DNA of 64,000 nucleotides from Enterococcus sp. 9D6_DIV0238. GTDB lineage: Bacteria; Bacillota; Bacilli; Lactobacillales; Enterococcaceae. Of this stretch, positions 44,586-54,196 are shown in pieces. The notes under the pieces were generated by a model that searched no databases, was not told the DNA's origin, and worked only from the letters and a program-made list of their open reading frames with translations. The stretch is taken from NCBI RefSeq assembly GCF_002174455.2, contig NZ_CP147246.1, forward strand, positions 310,001 to 374,000, in the 5' to 3' direction. The stretch's first letter is position 1. Each line of letters starts with the position of its first letter. The translations under genes were made by a program, and so were the position numbers.

Positions 44586-44660
44586 ACGGTACACGTCCTT
44601 TCACAGTCTACTCTTTATCATACAAAAACATGAAGAAAAAATCAATTGATTCTTACATAA

Positions 44661-45095
44661 TTACGCAGTAAATTCTAATTCTAAATGATATTCGCCGATT
44701 TTTTCTGCTTGAGAGTACAAATCATAGTCGATTAGAATGCTTCCTGCTACCGGCTGATCTTTCAAACTAAAGCGTAGATTGCGCGTGAACGTCGTGATTT
44801 GGAATAGTCCATAAGGAGTTCTGTAACTAGTATCTAAACGCTCTTGATAAGCAAATTTCAAACGCATCCGTAATCCTCCTGCGCGGATCAACTGAATTTT
44901 CCCATCAGGCTCGACCTTGATCGTAACAGGTACAGGTTCCCCCTCTTCCTGCTCTTCTTTATAACGAATATAAAGTGTATCGCCAATTTTGACGATTTGA
45001 CCTTCTAAATCAAAATAAAAATTCTTCTTCTCTCCCTCTTGATCGACAATTGTCTTCAATTGAATCGACACTGGTGTTCCTTGTGATAAATCCAT
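44661..45095 (-). CDS. DUF1934 beta-barrel protein
   Basis: 144 residues, nearly all beta strands, matching the lipocalin-like YwiB/DUF1934 family (S-I-Q-L-K-T near the start, Y-R-T-P-Y-G-L-F and I-D-Y-D-L-Y late). Function unknown; it is often next to rpoE in Bacilli, as here (75 nt). AAGGAG ribosome site. Its upstream region is occupied by two tandem structured repeats. Confidence 0.8.
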   Translation of the reverse strand: MDLSQGTPVSIQLKTIVDQEGEKKNFYFDLEGQIVKIGDTLYIRYKEEQEEGEPVPVTIKVEPDGKIQLIRAGGLRMRLKFAYQERLDTSYRTPYGLFQITTFTRNLRFSLKDQPVAGSILIDYDLYSQAEKIGEYHLELEFTA

Positions 45096-45116
45096 AATGA
45101 CACGCTCCTTAATTTT

Positions 45117-45233
45117 AAAGTGGAATGAGCTCGTTCGACTTTGACAGAAAATAGGAAAATCAAATACGGTGCTTTATACCGCGTTATGATTTTATCTTTT
45201 TCTCGAAAAGTCAGCTCACGAAACTAGATAATA
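45117..45233. repeat. structured intergenic repeat, unit 1
   Basis: 117-bp unit that folds on itself. TGAGCT pairs with AGCTCA, GACTTT with AAAGTC, GAAAA with TTTTC, AAAATCA with TGATTTT and CGGT with ACCG, forming one long interrupted hairpin. It is directly followed by a second copy. Confidence 0.7.
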
Positions 45234-45350
45234 AAAGTGGAATGAGCTCGTTCAATTTTGACAGAAAATAGGAAAATCGAAAGGTGGTGCTCTTTACCAC
45301 TTTGAGATTTTATCTTTTTCTCGAAAAATTAGCTCATGAAACTAGATAAT
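45234..45350. repeat. structured intergenic repeat, unit 2
   Basis: Second copy, roughly 85-90% identical by eye. Differences keep pairing: GACTTT/AAAGTC became AATTTT/AAAATT, and the tip became AAAGGTGGT/ACCACTTT. Both copies end in AACTAGATAATAAAA. Confidence 0.7.
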
Positions 45351-45391
45351 AAAAACCGTCATATTTTTAATTCTTACCTAGAGTGCATTGT

Positions 45392-46333
45392 TCATAGCAA
45401 TGCTTCTGCAATTGTCTGATCGATCACCAGTATTGTACAGCATTTACCGATCAGTAACGGCAAAATACTTTCTGCTTTTTCCTCACCAATGGCAATCACC
45501 ATAACTTCTGGCATCTCAGCAAGATCTTCTACCTTGATTCCAAGCATTCGTTTGCTTATTTCATTGTTGACTGTTTGGCCATATTTGTCAAATAGTGACG
45601 CTACTGCATCTCCCTTAACTGCGGTTTGTTCGATCATATGTGCTTCCTCAACGCCAATATATCCTAATCTTTTCCAAGTAGAGCTTTCGTTCGGATTTCC
45701 AACACCAATAATTGCTAAATCCACATGTTTTGCTTGATCCATCGCGGTTTTGACTAGATCAGTCTTGTTTAAGATCTCAGCCAGTTCGATGCTTTCCGCA
45801 AGTGCAGGCGCATAAAAATACTGACAGCGGCTATTCAATTTTTCCGCTAAACGAAAAACTAAATGGTTCGTATCAAAATACAAATGCTCACTTGAAACCC
45901 CTCCGACTAGAGGACAAACTTTGATCGTAGGAAAAGAGCAATAAGGCATTTCATCGATCATATCCGCTAAGGTCGTTCCCCACGATAACCCAACAGACAT
46001 ATCCGGTGTCAAATGTTCTTTAAGATACATCGAAGCGGCACTGCTGACTTCTCTTTTGATCGCTTCGGGTCTTTTTTGTTCATTTGCAGGAATAACAAGT
46101 ACGTCTCGCAATTGAAATTTTTTCTCCAAACGCAATCCTAATTCTACCACATAAGCTGATTCATCTTTGATTGAAATAGATACGATGCCACTATCTTTCG
46201 CTTGTTGGAGGATTTTAGAAACCACTGGACGAGAAATGCCCATTTTTTTGGCGATAACTGCTTGTGTCAGGCCTTGTTCGTAATACATTGTTACGATCTT
46301 CAACATTTTTCTTCGATTTTCACTGATCTTCAT
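45392..46333 (-). CDS. SorC/DeoR-like sugar-binding transcriptional regulator
   Basis: 313 residues: N-terminal helix-turn-helix ([15 protein letters not shown], about 22-36) and a large effector domain of the SorC type (G-L-S-W-G-T-T-L near 114, G-V-G-N-P-N near 206). Effectors are normally phosphorylated sugars. Its ATG overlaps the stop of the E1 beta gene by 4 nt, so it is the third gene of that operon and may autoregulate it. Confidence 0.85.
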   Translation of the reverse strand: MKISENRRKMLKIVTMYYEQGLTQAVIAKKMGISRPVVSKILQQAKDSGIVSISIKDESAYVVELGLRLEKKFQLRDVLVIPANEQKRPEAIKREVSSAASMYLKEHLTPDMSVGLSWGTTLADMIDEMPYCSFPTIKVCPLVGGVSSEHLYFDTNHLVFRLAEKLNSRCQYFYAPALAESIELAEILNKTDLVKTAMDQAKHVDLAIIGVGNPNESSTWKRLGYIGVEEAHMIEQTAVKGDAVASLFDKYGQTVNNEISKRMLGIKVEDLAEMPEVMVIAIGEEKAESILPLLIGKCCTILVIDQTIAEALL

Positions 46334-47325
46334 GCTTGATCCTCTTTATAAGACATCGATTGCTCGATTGCCTGAACGAGCGAATCAACTTGAGGTGTTG
46401 CTTGTGCTTCGAGTGATTTTTGAGCCGGCATTGGAACAAATTCTCCACCTAAACGTATAATCGGTGCAGCTAATTTTATTGCCAAATCAGATTCCGCGAT
46501 AACCGCAGTCAACTCCGCACTAAATCCACTATTTTTAACAGCTTCAGTAGCTACGATCACTCGTTTGGTTTTTGCAACAGACTGAATCAATGTTTGTTCA
46601 TCTAACGGTACTAAAGTTCTCGGATCGACTACTTCGACCGAAATGCCTTTTTTTTTGACGATTGCTGCTGCCTGTAATGCTTTGTCGACCATAATCCCAG
46701 TCGCTATGATCGTAATATCTGATCCCGTCAATTTTATATCTGCTACACCAAGCGGTAAATCATACGCTTTTTCTGGAACAGCTCCGCTTGTCTTATATAG
46801 TAATTTGTGTTCATAAAACATGACAGGATTATTATCTTTGATTGCCGCATGCAGCAACCCTTTTGCATCATATGCATTTGACGGCTGTACAACTTTCAAA
46901 CCAGGAATATGCGCCATCCAATTCTCCAAACTTTGCGAATGTTGAGCGCCCGCACCTGTTCCCGATCCAGCTGCCGTTCGCATCACCAAAGGAACATTTG
47001 CTTTCCCACCATACATATAATGGATTTTTGCAGCCTGATTGACTAATTGATCCATAGCTACAGTGATGAAATCTGAAAACTGTAACTCCATTATCGGACG
47101 CATCCCTGTCATAGCTGCCCCTACAGCTGCTCCTGCAATCGCACTTTCAGAGATAGGCGTATCACGAACCCGTTGTGCACCATATTTTTCCTGCAAGCCT
47201 TGAGTTGCACCAAAACCACCGCCATAAATCCCAATATCCTCTCCCAAAAGAAACACACGTTCATCTTGAGCTAAAGCTTCGTCAAGAGCTTCATTGACTG
47301 CTTGTAAGTAAGTGATCGTTCTCAT
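46330..47325 (-). CDS. 2-oxo acid/acetoin dehydrogenase E1, beta subunit
   Basis: 331 residues. The N-terminal pyrimidine-binding part has G-E-D-I-G and G-F-G-A-T-Q-G-L, then P-I-S-E-S-A-I-A-G and E-L-Q-F-S-D-F. The C-terminal transketolase domain contains [11 protein letters not shown] and G-G-E-F-V-P-M-P. With the alpha subunit it forms a TPP-dependent decarboxylating E1. Closest in style to acetoin dehydrogenase (AcoB) or PdhB; the substrate is open. Overlaps the alpha gene by 4 nt. No E2 or E3 gene follows. Confidence 0.9.
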   Translation of the reverse strand: MRTITYLQAVNEALDEALAQDERVFLLGEDIGIYGGGFGATQGLQEKYGAQRVRDTPISESAIAGAAVGAAMTGMRPIMELQFSDFITVAMDQLVNQAAKIHYMYGGKANVPLVMRTAAGSGTGAGAQHSQSLENWMAHIPGLKVVQPSNAYDAKGLLHAAIKDNNPVMFYEHKLLYKTSGAVPEKAYDLPLGVADIKLTGSDITIIATGIMVDKALQAAAIVKKKGISVEVVDPRTLVPLDEQTLIQSVAKTKRVIVATEAVKNSGFSAELTAVIAESDLAIKLAAPIIRLGGEFVPMPAQKSLEAQATPQVDSLVQAIEQSMSYKEDQA

Positions 47326-48320
47326 TTATTCTCCTCCGCATAGACATGTGTCCAAAGATCATTGCTTGTGGGTTCTTCATCTTGTTTGACAGAAGCAACA
47401 AGACTTGAAAACTCATTTCGGATCGACCCTTCCAGTAAACGAATATCTTCTGGAGTCATCTGATCTTGTTGGATCAACTTCGTTTCCAGCCGAACGATTG
47501 GGTCATTATATTTTTGCCATTGACGGCATTCTGCTTCTGATCGATACATTAGTTTATCCGATTTTGAGTGACCCTTATGCCGATAAGTCAATGCTTCAAT
47601 AAGTGTAGGGCCGCCGCCATTTCTTGCCTTTTCAACGGCTTTAGCAACCGTTTGAGCAACTTCATCCAAATCATTACCATCGATTGTAATCCCTTCGATA
47701 CCATAGCTTTTTCCACGTTCAGACAGCAGGTCGATATTGACCATATGCTCGATCGAGCTGCTCATTCCATATTGATTGTTTTCGATAAAATATATCACCG
47801 GCAATTGCCAAATAGACGCTAAATTCAATGCTTCATGAAAGCTGCCTTCATTGGTGGCTCCGTCGCCAGCATAGCATAACACTACTTGATTTGACCCTTG
47901 CATTTGGGCACTAAGAGCTGCTCCAGCTGCAATCGGAAAACCAGCGCCCACGATACCATTCGAACCTAGATTACCAACATCTAAATCGGCGATATGCATA
48001 CTACCGCCCTTTCCTTCATTCGTTCCTGTTTTTTTCCCTAACATTTCAGCAAACATTGCACGGATGTCTGTTCCTTTTGCAATACAATGCCCATGGTTTC
48101 TATGTGTAGACACAATCCAGTCACTTTGATCAAGAATGCCGGCTCCACCGACCGCTGTTGCTTCTTGACCTATACATAGATGCATTGTGCCATGCAACTC
48201 TCCCTCATCAAAAAGTTGCTGGATCATTTCTTCGAATATTCGAATCTCCCACATTTTTCTTAATGCAGAAACATTATCAAGTCGACCATTCTTTTCGGTC
48301 ATGCTTATTTTCGGATTCAT
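47322..48320 (-). CDS. 2-oxo acid/acetoin dehydrogenase E1, alpha subunit
   Basis: 332 residues. The TPP motif is G-D-G-A-T-N-E-G-S near 165 through I-E-N-N-Q-Y-G near 195. H-L-C-I-G-Q-E-A near 48 and G-K-G-G-S-M-H-I near 100 are the family signatures, and R-H-K-G-H-S is the regulatory loop region. Most like AcoA-type subunits. AAAGGAG ribosome site. A -10 (TATAAT, 48373-48368) lies upstream. First gene of the E1 alpha/E1 beta/SorC operon, divergent from the zinc-ribbon/lipL pair. Confidence 0.9.
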   Translation of the reverse strand: MNPKISMTEKNGRLDNVSALRKMWEIRIFEEMIQQLFDEGELHGTMHLCIGQEATAVGGAGILDQSDWIVSTHRNHGHCIAKGTDIRAMFAEMLGKKTGTNEGKGGSMHIADLDVGNLGSNGIVGAGFPIAAGAALSAQMQGSNQVVLCYAGDGATNEGSFHEALNLASIWQLPVIYFIENNQYGMSSSIEHMVNIDLLSERGKSYGIEGITIDGNDLDEVAQTVAKAVEKARNGGGPTLIEALTYRHKGHSKSDKLMYRSEAECRQWQKYNDPIVRLETKLIQQDQMTPEDIRLLEGSIRNEFSSLVASVKQDEEPTSNDLWTHVYAEENK

Positions 48321-48513
48321 GCACTTGCTCCTTTACAATTGTTCATCTTGTGATCATATGTAAATATATTATAGTTTTCCTGCTTCAATAGCAAGATTTT
48401 CTCCATCTTTTTTTGATTTCTTTAAGATTTTTCAACTTTAGTTATTATTTATCCGCAATGAAGCATGATTTTTCGCTTAAATCGTATATAATAGATAATG
48501 GAGGTGGATAAAG

Positions 48514-48873
48514 ATGTTATTTCACGATGAAAAAGCAATGCTCTTTTGTATGCATTGTCAAAAAGAAACACTACATGATATTCAGTATATGAATGAAATC
48601 ATTTCCAGCATCGAATGCGTTGAATGCCATAACCAGATGAGTATTGACATTGATGCGATGAATCAATTTTATCACTACTTATACGAACGCTTAGTTTCAA
48701 AACCCGGTCGCTTAACAGAAGAAGCCCGTCAAGATTTCAGTAAATTTCTCGCAACGATGCCTATGCGTATCATCAGCAAGCCAATGCGGTTTACAAATGA
48801 ATATAACCAGATGAATAAAGAAGTAAAAGATTATGTCTCTCGGGTGAAGCAGGATGACGATGCAGATGAATAG
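48514..48873 (+). CDS. small zinc-ribbon 'bh' protein
   Basis: 119 residues with two CxxC pairs (C-M-H-C near 12-15, C-V-E-C near 35-38) forming a probable zinc ribbon, followed by a helical region and an acidic end. Similar small proteins annotated only as 'bh protein' occur in Bacilli next to lipoate protein genes; function unknown. Strong ribosome site (GGAGGTGG). The lipL gene starts inside its last codons, so the two are translationally coupled. Confidence 0.75.
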   Translation: MLFHDEKAMLFCMHCQKETLHDIQYMNEIISSIECVECHNQMSIDIDAMNQFYHYLYERLVSKPGRLTEEARQDFSKFLATMPMRIISKPMRFTNEYNQMNKEVKDYVSRVKQDDDADE

Positions 48874-49714
48874 TTTAGAACGTTTATCCCACTTCGATTC
48901 TATCTTTTTGTATGATCAGCAGTGTTTGACTCAAAAAGATTATTTTTTGCCTTTTGCCTTAACTGATGTTCTGACGACATATACAGGTATCCACCAACAG
49001 CCGATCATCCATTTTTGGCAGTTAGATCAAGCGATGATCCTTGGAATGAAAGACACTCGTGTCACTGACCTTTCAGCTGGTCTGACCTCTTTAGAAAAGT
49101 CTGGCTATCATCCTGTTGTTCGTAATGCAGGCGGATTGGGCGTGATTGCAGATGAGGGCGTCTTGAACATCTCACTGATTTTACCAAATACTGCTGATAA
49201 AAAGCTGAGTATCGATCAGGGGTACACGCTGATGTGGGAATTGATAAAGCTTACGTTTGAAGATTCTACGCATAAAATCAATGCTTTTGAAGTGACAGAA
49301 TCTTACTGCCCAGGCACTTTTGATTTAAGCATTGATGGAAAAAAATTTGCAGGAATTGCTCAACGCCGCGTCAAAGATGGTATTTCTGTTATGATTTATT
49401 TAAGCGTAAACGGAGATCAACAAAAGCGTAGTGAGAGTGTCCGTGATTTTTACAAAGCAAGCTTAGGGATAGATTTCGGCAAAAATGGTTACCCACCTGT
49501 CAATCCGGCTGTCATGGCAAATTTGGAAGACTTACTTCAGATCAGACTCTCTGTTGATGACGTCAAACAAAGGCTGTTTGATACATTAGTATCAAAAAAT
49601 GAATTTACAGTAAATGACCAAGCTCTTTCTACGTTACTTCGATCAGAATGGTTTATCACTGAAACAGATAAACAACTCGAAAAAATGAAGCAGCGTAATC
49701 AGCTATTAGATTAA
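48860..49714 (+). CDS. lipL: lipoyl/octanoyl transferase LipL-like
   Basis: 284 residues of the BPL/LplA/LipB fold. R-N-A-G-G-L-G-V at 88-95, catalytic-type C150 in E-S-Y-C-P-G, and the Lys-containing G-K-K-F-A-G-I-A-Q-R-R at 160-170 match LipL, the octanoyl-GcvH:protein amidotransferase that moves octanoyl or lipoyl groups from GcvH onto E2 subunits. LipM has a similar layout, so the split is not certain. Three ATGs are possible (48854, 48860, 48866); AGGA suits 48860. It may serve the 2-oxo acid dehydrogenases of the cell. Confidence 0.82.
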   Translation: MQMNSLERLSHFDSIFLYDQQCLTQKDYFLPFALTDVLTTYTGIHQQPIIHFWQLDQAMILGMKDTRVTDLSAGLTSLEKSGYHPVVRNAGGLGVIADEGVLNISLILPNTADKKLSIDQGYTLMWELIKLTFEDSTHKINAFEVTESYCPGTFDLSIDGKKFAGIAQRRVKDGISVMIYLSVNGDQQKRSESVRDFYKASLGIDFGKNGYPPVNPAVMANLEDLLQIRLSVDDVKQRLFDTLVSKNEFTVNDQALSTLLRSEWFITETDKQLEKMKQRNQLLD

Positions 49715-49791
49715 TTTTTTCAAAAATAATTTTCGGCGTGAGATAAAGTAAAAAAAATCAGCTTTATTTTGCACTCTGAAACTTAAAAAAA

Positions 49792-49926
49792 GGTGGAAAC
49801 AAAAGTAGATAAACTGTGTTGCATAGTACCTACTTCACTTTGTTCCGATCACATCAATCTCTAAATATCAAAGATACTAAGAATTGAAGGACTTGGTTTT
49901 CGGAGCCTGATACTTTTGTCCCATCC
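49792..49926. repeat. 135-bp element with imperfect terminal inverted repeats
   Basis: Ends GGTGGAAACAAAAGTA and TACTTTTGTCCCATCC pair at 13 of 16 positions. The interior has no open reading frame of note. It fills most of the 230 bp between lipL and the HD gene and resembles a small repeated or MITE-like element. Confidence 0.45.
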
Positions 49927-49945
49927 TCACTAAAGGAGTGAACAG

Positions 49946-51316
49946 ATGCCAACCCCATATAAACACCAAATTTTACCGATCGAAAAAGTCTTTCGTGACC
50001 CTGTTCATAATTATATCCACGTGCAACATCAGGTAATCCTTGATTTGATCAATTCTGCAGAAGTTCAACGACTACGTCGAATCAAGCAGCTCGGCACGTC
50101 CTCTTTTACTTTTCATGGTGCAGAGCATAGTCGTTTTGCTCATTCATTGGGCGTCTATGAGATCACACGCAGAATTTGTGATATTTTCCAGCGAAATTAC
50201 TCTGCAGAATATTTAGGTGAAGAAGGTTGGGATGATAATGAACGATTAGTGGCACTTTGTGCTGCTTTGTTGCATGATGTCGGCCATGGTCCCTATTCTC
50301 ATACGTTCGAGCACATTTTTAAAACGGATCATGAAGCAATCACCGTAGAAATCATTACCTCACCTGAAACAGAAGTTTTCCAGATATTAAATCGCGTGTC
50401 GGCTGATTTTCCGGATAAGGTAGCTAATGTTATCAAGAAAACCTATCCTAACCCACAGGTCGTTCAAATGATTTCGAGTCAGATCGATGCTGATCGAATG
50501 GATTATCTTCTTCGTGATGCATATTTTACAGGAACAGAATACGGTACATTTGACTTAACCAGAATTTTACGCGTGATTCGTCCATATAAAAATGGCTTGG
50601 CCTTTGCAATGAATGGTATGCATGCTGTCGAAGACTATATCGTCAGTCGTTATCAGATGTATGTGCAAGTCTACTTCCACCCTGTTTCACGTGGTATGGA
50701 AGTGATTTTAGACCATCTGCTTAATCGCGCAAAAGAGCTATATGAAGAAGCACCAGAAGATTACCAGCTTCATTCTCAGTTACTGGTTCCTTTCTTTAAA
50801 GGAAATTATTCATTGCAGGATTATTTGAAATTGGATGACGGTGTTTTGAATACTTACTTTACTCAGTGGACGTCATTGCCAGATCCTATTCTGACAGATT
50901 TAGCAAATCGATTTTTGATTCGTAGACCACTCAAATCAGCCACTTTTTCAGGCAATCGCGATTCTGTCACAATCAGGCATTTAAAGGCATTGATCGAAAA
51001 AGTTGGTTACAATCCTCAATATTATACAGCGATCAATTCGAGCTATGACCTTCCATATGATTTTTATCGGCCGGAAAAACATAGTCATCGCACCCAAATC
51101 GAGATTATGCAAAAAGATGGTACTCTGGTCGAGTTATCTAAAGTTAGTCATTTAGTTGCTGCTTTAGCTGGTCAGACCCAAATCGATGAACGCTTTTTCT
51201 TTCCAAAGGAAATGATCGACCCAAAAAGACAGCAACATTTTGATTTATTCGATGACACGTATCGTGAATTTGCAGCCTACATTCATAACGGTGCATTAGT
51301 CGAAGGAAAACAATAA
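49946..51316 (+). CDS. HD-domain dNTP triphosphohydrolase, EF1143 type
   Basis: 456 residues. HD-fold metal ligands: H66 in R-F-A-H-S-L-G-V, H110-D111 in L-L-H-D-V-G-H-G, and Asp near 183 in Q-I-D-A-D-R-M-D-Y-L. The rest matches YwfO/EF1143, an E. faecalis enzyme shown to hydrolyse dNTPs in a dGTP-stimulated way. It probably trims dNTP pools. AAAGGAG ribosome site. It is followed by the HAD gene 27 nt on, a probable operon. Confidence 0.88.
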   Translation: MPTPYKHQILPIEKVFRDPVHNYIHVQHQVILDLINSAEVQRLRRIKQLGTSSFTFHGAEHSRFAHSLGVYEITRRICDIFQRNYSAEYLGEEGWDDNERLVALCAALLHDVGHGPYSHTFEHIFKTDHEAITVEIITSPETEVFQILNRVSADFPDKVANVIKKTYPNPQVVQMISSQIDADRMDYLLRDAYFTGTEYGTFDLTRILRVIRPYKNGLAFAMNGMHAVEDYIVSRYQMYVQVYFHPVSRGMEVILDHLLNRAKELYEEAPEDYQLHSQLLVPFFKGNYSLQDYLKLDDGVLNTYFTQWTSLPDPILTDLANRFLIRRPLKSATFSGNRDSVTIRHLKALIEKVGYNPQYYTAINSSYDLPYDFYRPEKHSHRTQIEIMQKDGTLVELSKVSHLVAALAGQTQIDERFFFPKEMIDPKRQQHFDLFDDTYREFAAYIHNGALVEGKQ

Positions 51317-51343
51317 TTAAAAAGAGAGATACAGGAGGAAGTT

Positions 51344-52150
51344 ATGTCAGTCAAATTAGTAGCAATAGATATCGATGGAACACTACTTGATTCAAACAGA
51401 AAGATCACACCGAAAGTGAAAGAGACACTTCAAAAGGCCAATGAAAAAGGTATTTACATTGTTCTTTGTACTGGTCGTCCATTACCTGGAGTGAAGGATC
51501 AGTTAACTGAATTGGATTTATATGGTGATAATGATTATGTTATCACTTATAATGGCTCTTTAGTTCAAGCTACCAAAACAAATAAAATCATTTCTGAATA
51601 TTCTTTAAGTTATGATGACTTTTTAGAAATCGAATTGATGTCTCGCAAAGTTGGTACTCATCTGCATACGATCGATGACAAAGCAATCTATACTGCAAAT
51701 CGTGATATTGGGAAATACACTGTTCACGAAGCTTATTTAGTGGACATGCCTTTAAAGTATCGTACTGTTGAGGAAATGACACCTGATTTGTCAATTATCA
51801 AAATGATGATGATTGACGAGCCGGAGATTTTGGATAAAGCAATCAGCCAGTTACCGGAAGAATTCTCTAATAAATATACAACAGTTAAAAGCACAGATTT
51901 TTATTATGAGATTTTAAACAAAGAAGCAAGTAAAGGAAATGCACTAGCAAAATTAGCTGATCATTTAGGAATCCAACAATCAGAAGTTATGGCTATCGGC
52001 GATAACGAAAATGACTTATCTATGATCGAATATGCCGGAATCGGTGTAGCGATGGGTAATGCGACTGAGAGTGTGAAACAGGCAGCAGATATTCAAACCA
52101 GCAGTAATGATGAAGACGGTGTTGCTGAAGTTTTATTAAAATATTTGTAA
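51344..52150 (+). CDS. Cof-type HAD sugar phosphatase, YidA-like
   Basis: 268 residues. HAD motif I is D-I-D-G-T-L near 9-14, motif II C-T-G-R near 42, and motif III/IV the late Lys (S-K-G-N-A) and G-D-N-E-N-D-L-S-M. Type IIB cap, as in YidA. Acts on sugar phosphates or related metabolites; the true substrate is unknown. AGGAGG ribosome site, terminator directly downstream. Confidence 0.88.
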   Translation: MSVKLVAIDIDGTLLDSNRKITPKVKETLQKANEKGIYIVLCTGRPLPGVKDQLTELDLYGDNDYVITYNGSLVQATKTNKIISEYSLSYDDFLEIELMSRKVGTHLHTIDDKAIYTANRDIGKYTVHEAYLVDMPLKYRTVEEMTPDLSIIKMMMIDEPEILDKAISQLPEEFSNKYTTVKSTDFYYEILNKEASKGNALAKLADHLGIQQSEVMAIGDNENDLSMIEYAGIGVAMGNATESVKQAADIQTSSNDEDGVAEVLLKYL

Positions 52151-52155
52151 CAAAC

Positions 52156-52199
52156 AAGGAGCAGGCACATAACTCTATGAGTTATGCCCTGCTCCTTTT
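52156..52199 (+). terminator. terminator of the HD/HAD operon
   Basis: AAGGAGCAGG...CATAACTC-TAT-GAGTTATG...CCTGCTCCTT. The central CATAACTC/GAGTTATG stem recurs at 57610-57656. Confidence 0.85.
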
Positions 52200-52238
52200 A
52201 AAAATGAGTCATCAGTGGAACCTATCTATTTCGATCTC

Positions 52239-52688
52239 TTAGTGTAATAAACTCGCTTGCCATTTTTTTACTGCCCATTTATGACTGCCGCGCTTCAATA
52301 GAGAGCTCCCCTCTTCTACGCTGACCCATTCAATTCCATTTGTTTTTTCTAAAGGTTCACAAATTTGTTTCCAAGCATCTGCAACGAAAAAGTACCCAGG
52401 ATTATAATAATCGGTACTACGATGTCTTGAGTGAAAATATTCGTCCGCTTGCCCTAAATAAGAGCCGATAGCTACTTCAATACCTAATTCTTCGATCATT
52501 TCACGATCTATAGCTTCTTCTTTAGTTTCCCCTTTTTCAATTTCTCCGCCTGGTAAAAAATAGGCCCCATTTGGTGCTTGGATTAAAACAATCTCACTAT
52601 TGTTTTTTCTGGAAATAATAATATAAGCACCTAACCTTTTTTTATAGACCAACTTTTCCGATTTTTCACCGAACGACGGTGTTTCCAT
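52239..52688 (-). CDS. NUDIX hydrolase
   Basis: 149 residues. The Nudix box G-x5-E-x7-R-E-x-x-E-E-x-G is intact (from G-G-E-I-E-K-G-E through R-E-M-I-E-E-L-G-I, about 52-73). Substrate unknown; related proteins are called MutT-like or (di)nucleoside polyphosphate hydrolases. ATG at 52688 has GGGAG upstream; an in-frame extension from 52745 lacks a ribosome site. Divergent from gloA. Confidence 0.88.
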   Translation of the reverse strand: METPSFGEKSEKLVYKKRLGAYIIISRKNNSEIVLIQAPNGAYFLPGGEIEKGETKEEAIDREMIEELGIEVAIGSYLGQADEYFHSRHRSTDYYNPGYFFVADAWKQICEPLEKTNGIEWVSVEEGSSLLKRGSHKWAVKKWQASLLH

Positions 52689-52852
52689 ACAAACAACTCC
52701 CTTTTCGTTTAAGTCAATTTTACATGAGAATTTTCTAATGAACAAGTATTATCTAAACTTTTCAATCACAAATCGAGGAATATTTGTGCTACTATAAGAT
52801 TGTCAGTAGATTTTTCTACGATAGATTTATATTTGAAAGGATGATACCTCAT

Positions 52853-53227
52853 ATGAAAATGGCCCATACTTGTGTACGTGTCAAAGATTTAGAAGCATCT
52901 CTAGAATTTTACCAAAAAGCTTTCAATTTTGAAGAAAGTCGCCGTCGTGATTTTCCAGAACATAAATTTACATTAGTCTATCTAACACTTCCTGGCGACG
53001 GATACGAACTTGAGCTAACATATAATTACGATCATGAAGCATATGATTTAGGTGATGGCTATGGTCATATCGCTATTAGTACAGACGAAATCGAGAAACT
53101 TCACGAAGAACAAAAAGAAGCTGGTTTTAATGTTACTGACATGAAAGGTTTACCTGGTACTCCGCCATCGTATTACTTTATTACTGATCCCGATGGATAT
53201 AAAATCGAAGTCATTCGTGCTCGTTAA
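52853..53227 (+). CDS. gloA: lactoylglutathione lyase (glyoxalase I, VOC family)
   Basis: 124 residues, the single-domain length. Metal ligands fit glyoxalase I: His in M-A-H-T-C-V, Glu in Y-E-L-E-L-T, His in G-Y-G-H-I-A-I and Glu in K-I-E-V-I. D-P-D-G-Y-K near the end is family-typical. It converts the hemithioacetal of methylglyoxal to lactoylglutathione. AAAGGA upstream of the ATG at 52853; longer in-frame starts lack support. Confidence 0.88.
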   Translation: MKMAHTCVRVKDLEASLEFYQKAFNFEESRRRDFPEHKFTLVYLTLPGDGYELELTYNYDHEAYDLGDGYGHIAISTDEIEKLHEEQKEAGFNVTDMKGLPGTPPSYYFITDPDGYKIEVIRAR

Positions 53228-53333
53228 TCACTAAAGAAGAGGAGATAAAACTCACTTCGAACAATCGGTCCTTTTTTCGCGAAGTTGCCGAAGAATCTGA
53301 CTTTTGGCCCTCATTTATTAAGAGTTAGTATCT

Positions 53334-53373
53334 AAGACAAAACCGTTTTTTAGTTTTGTCTTGGGTATTTTTT
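53334..53373 (+). terminator. terminator in the gloA-C26 hydrolase interval
   Basis: AAGACAAAAC paired with GTTTTGTCTT, then a T-rich tract. The 100 bp before it hold no gene; an ACTTCG/CGAAGT hairpin (about 53253-53286) is the only structure seen. Confidence 0.75.
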
Positions 53374-53459
53374 TATTGGTGTCTCATAAAGCTATTTCTA
53401 TTCTTTTTTTGAGAAAGAATGATAAACTATTGCTACATGATAATAAAGGATGTGTTTAT

Positions 53460-54179
53460 ATGCAACAAATAATAGGCATTGCTGCTAACCAAATTATTCA
53501 ACACGTTGATGTTTTTCACGGAAATCACGTAACGTATACTCCACAAGGATTTGTAACGGCTGTTCAGCAAGCGAACGGATTACCTTTAGTATTACCGATC
53601 GGATCAAAAGAAGCAGCGAAAGCATATATTGAAAAAATCGACAAATTATTGTTAGCTGGCGGACAAGATATATCTCCTGATTTATTTGGAGAAGAACCTC
53701 ACCCAAAGCTTGAAGAAACGAATCGAAACCGTGATCTTTTTGAACTTGCATTGATCGAGGAAGCACTCAAACAACAAAAACCAATCTTTGCTGTATGCCG
53801 CGGTATGCAATTACTCAATGTCGCTTTAGGCGGAACATTGTACCAAGATCTCTCATTATATGCAAATTGGAAAGTCAAGCATGTTCAACAGCCAACACAA
53901 CCACAGTTCGCGACGCATGATGTAAACATAGAAAAAGATAGCGCTCTCTATCAACTTTTCGGTGCAAAAGCTCGGGTCAATTCTTACCATCATCAAGCGA
54001 TCCACACATTAGCTGATACATTAAAGGTCAGTGCTACTTCTACTGACGGACTGATAGAAAGCATTGAGTCAATTGATCCTGTACAACGTATTCTAGGTGT
54101 TCAGTGGCATCCTGAATTACGTTTTGAAGCTGAAAGAAACGAGTTCAAACTGTTCGACTATTTCGTCAATGAGCTTTAG
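53460..54179 (+). CDS. class I glutamine amidotransferase-like hydrolase, C26 (PuuD-like)
   Basis: 239 residues. Nucleophile in F-A-V-C-R-G-M-Q near 108-115, catalytic His in Q-W-H-P-E near 222, and the L-A-G-G-Q-D-I-S-P motif near 61. This matches gamma-glutamyl-gamma-aminobutyrate hydrolase family proteins. PuuD acts in putrescine breakdown, but no other puu gene is here, so the substrate is only presumed to be a gamma-glutamyl compound. AAAGGA and the ATG at 53460 support this start. Confidence 0.85.
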   Translation: MQQIIGIAANQIIQHVDVFHGNHVTYTPQGFVTAVQQANGLPLVLPIGSKEAAKAYIEKIDKLLLAGGQDISPDLFGEEPHPKLEETNRNRDLFELALIEEALKQQKPIFAVCRGMQLLNVALGGTLYQDLSLYANWKVKHVQQPTQPQFATHDVNIEKDSALYQLFGAKARVNSYHHQAIHTLADTLKVSATSTDGLIESIESIDPVQRILGVQWHPELRFEAERNEFKLFDYFVNEL

Positions 54180-54196
54180 CCATTATCACAAAAATA

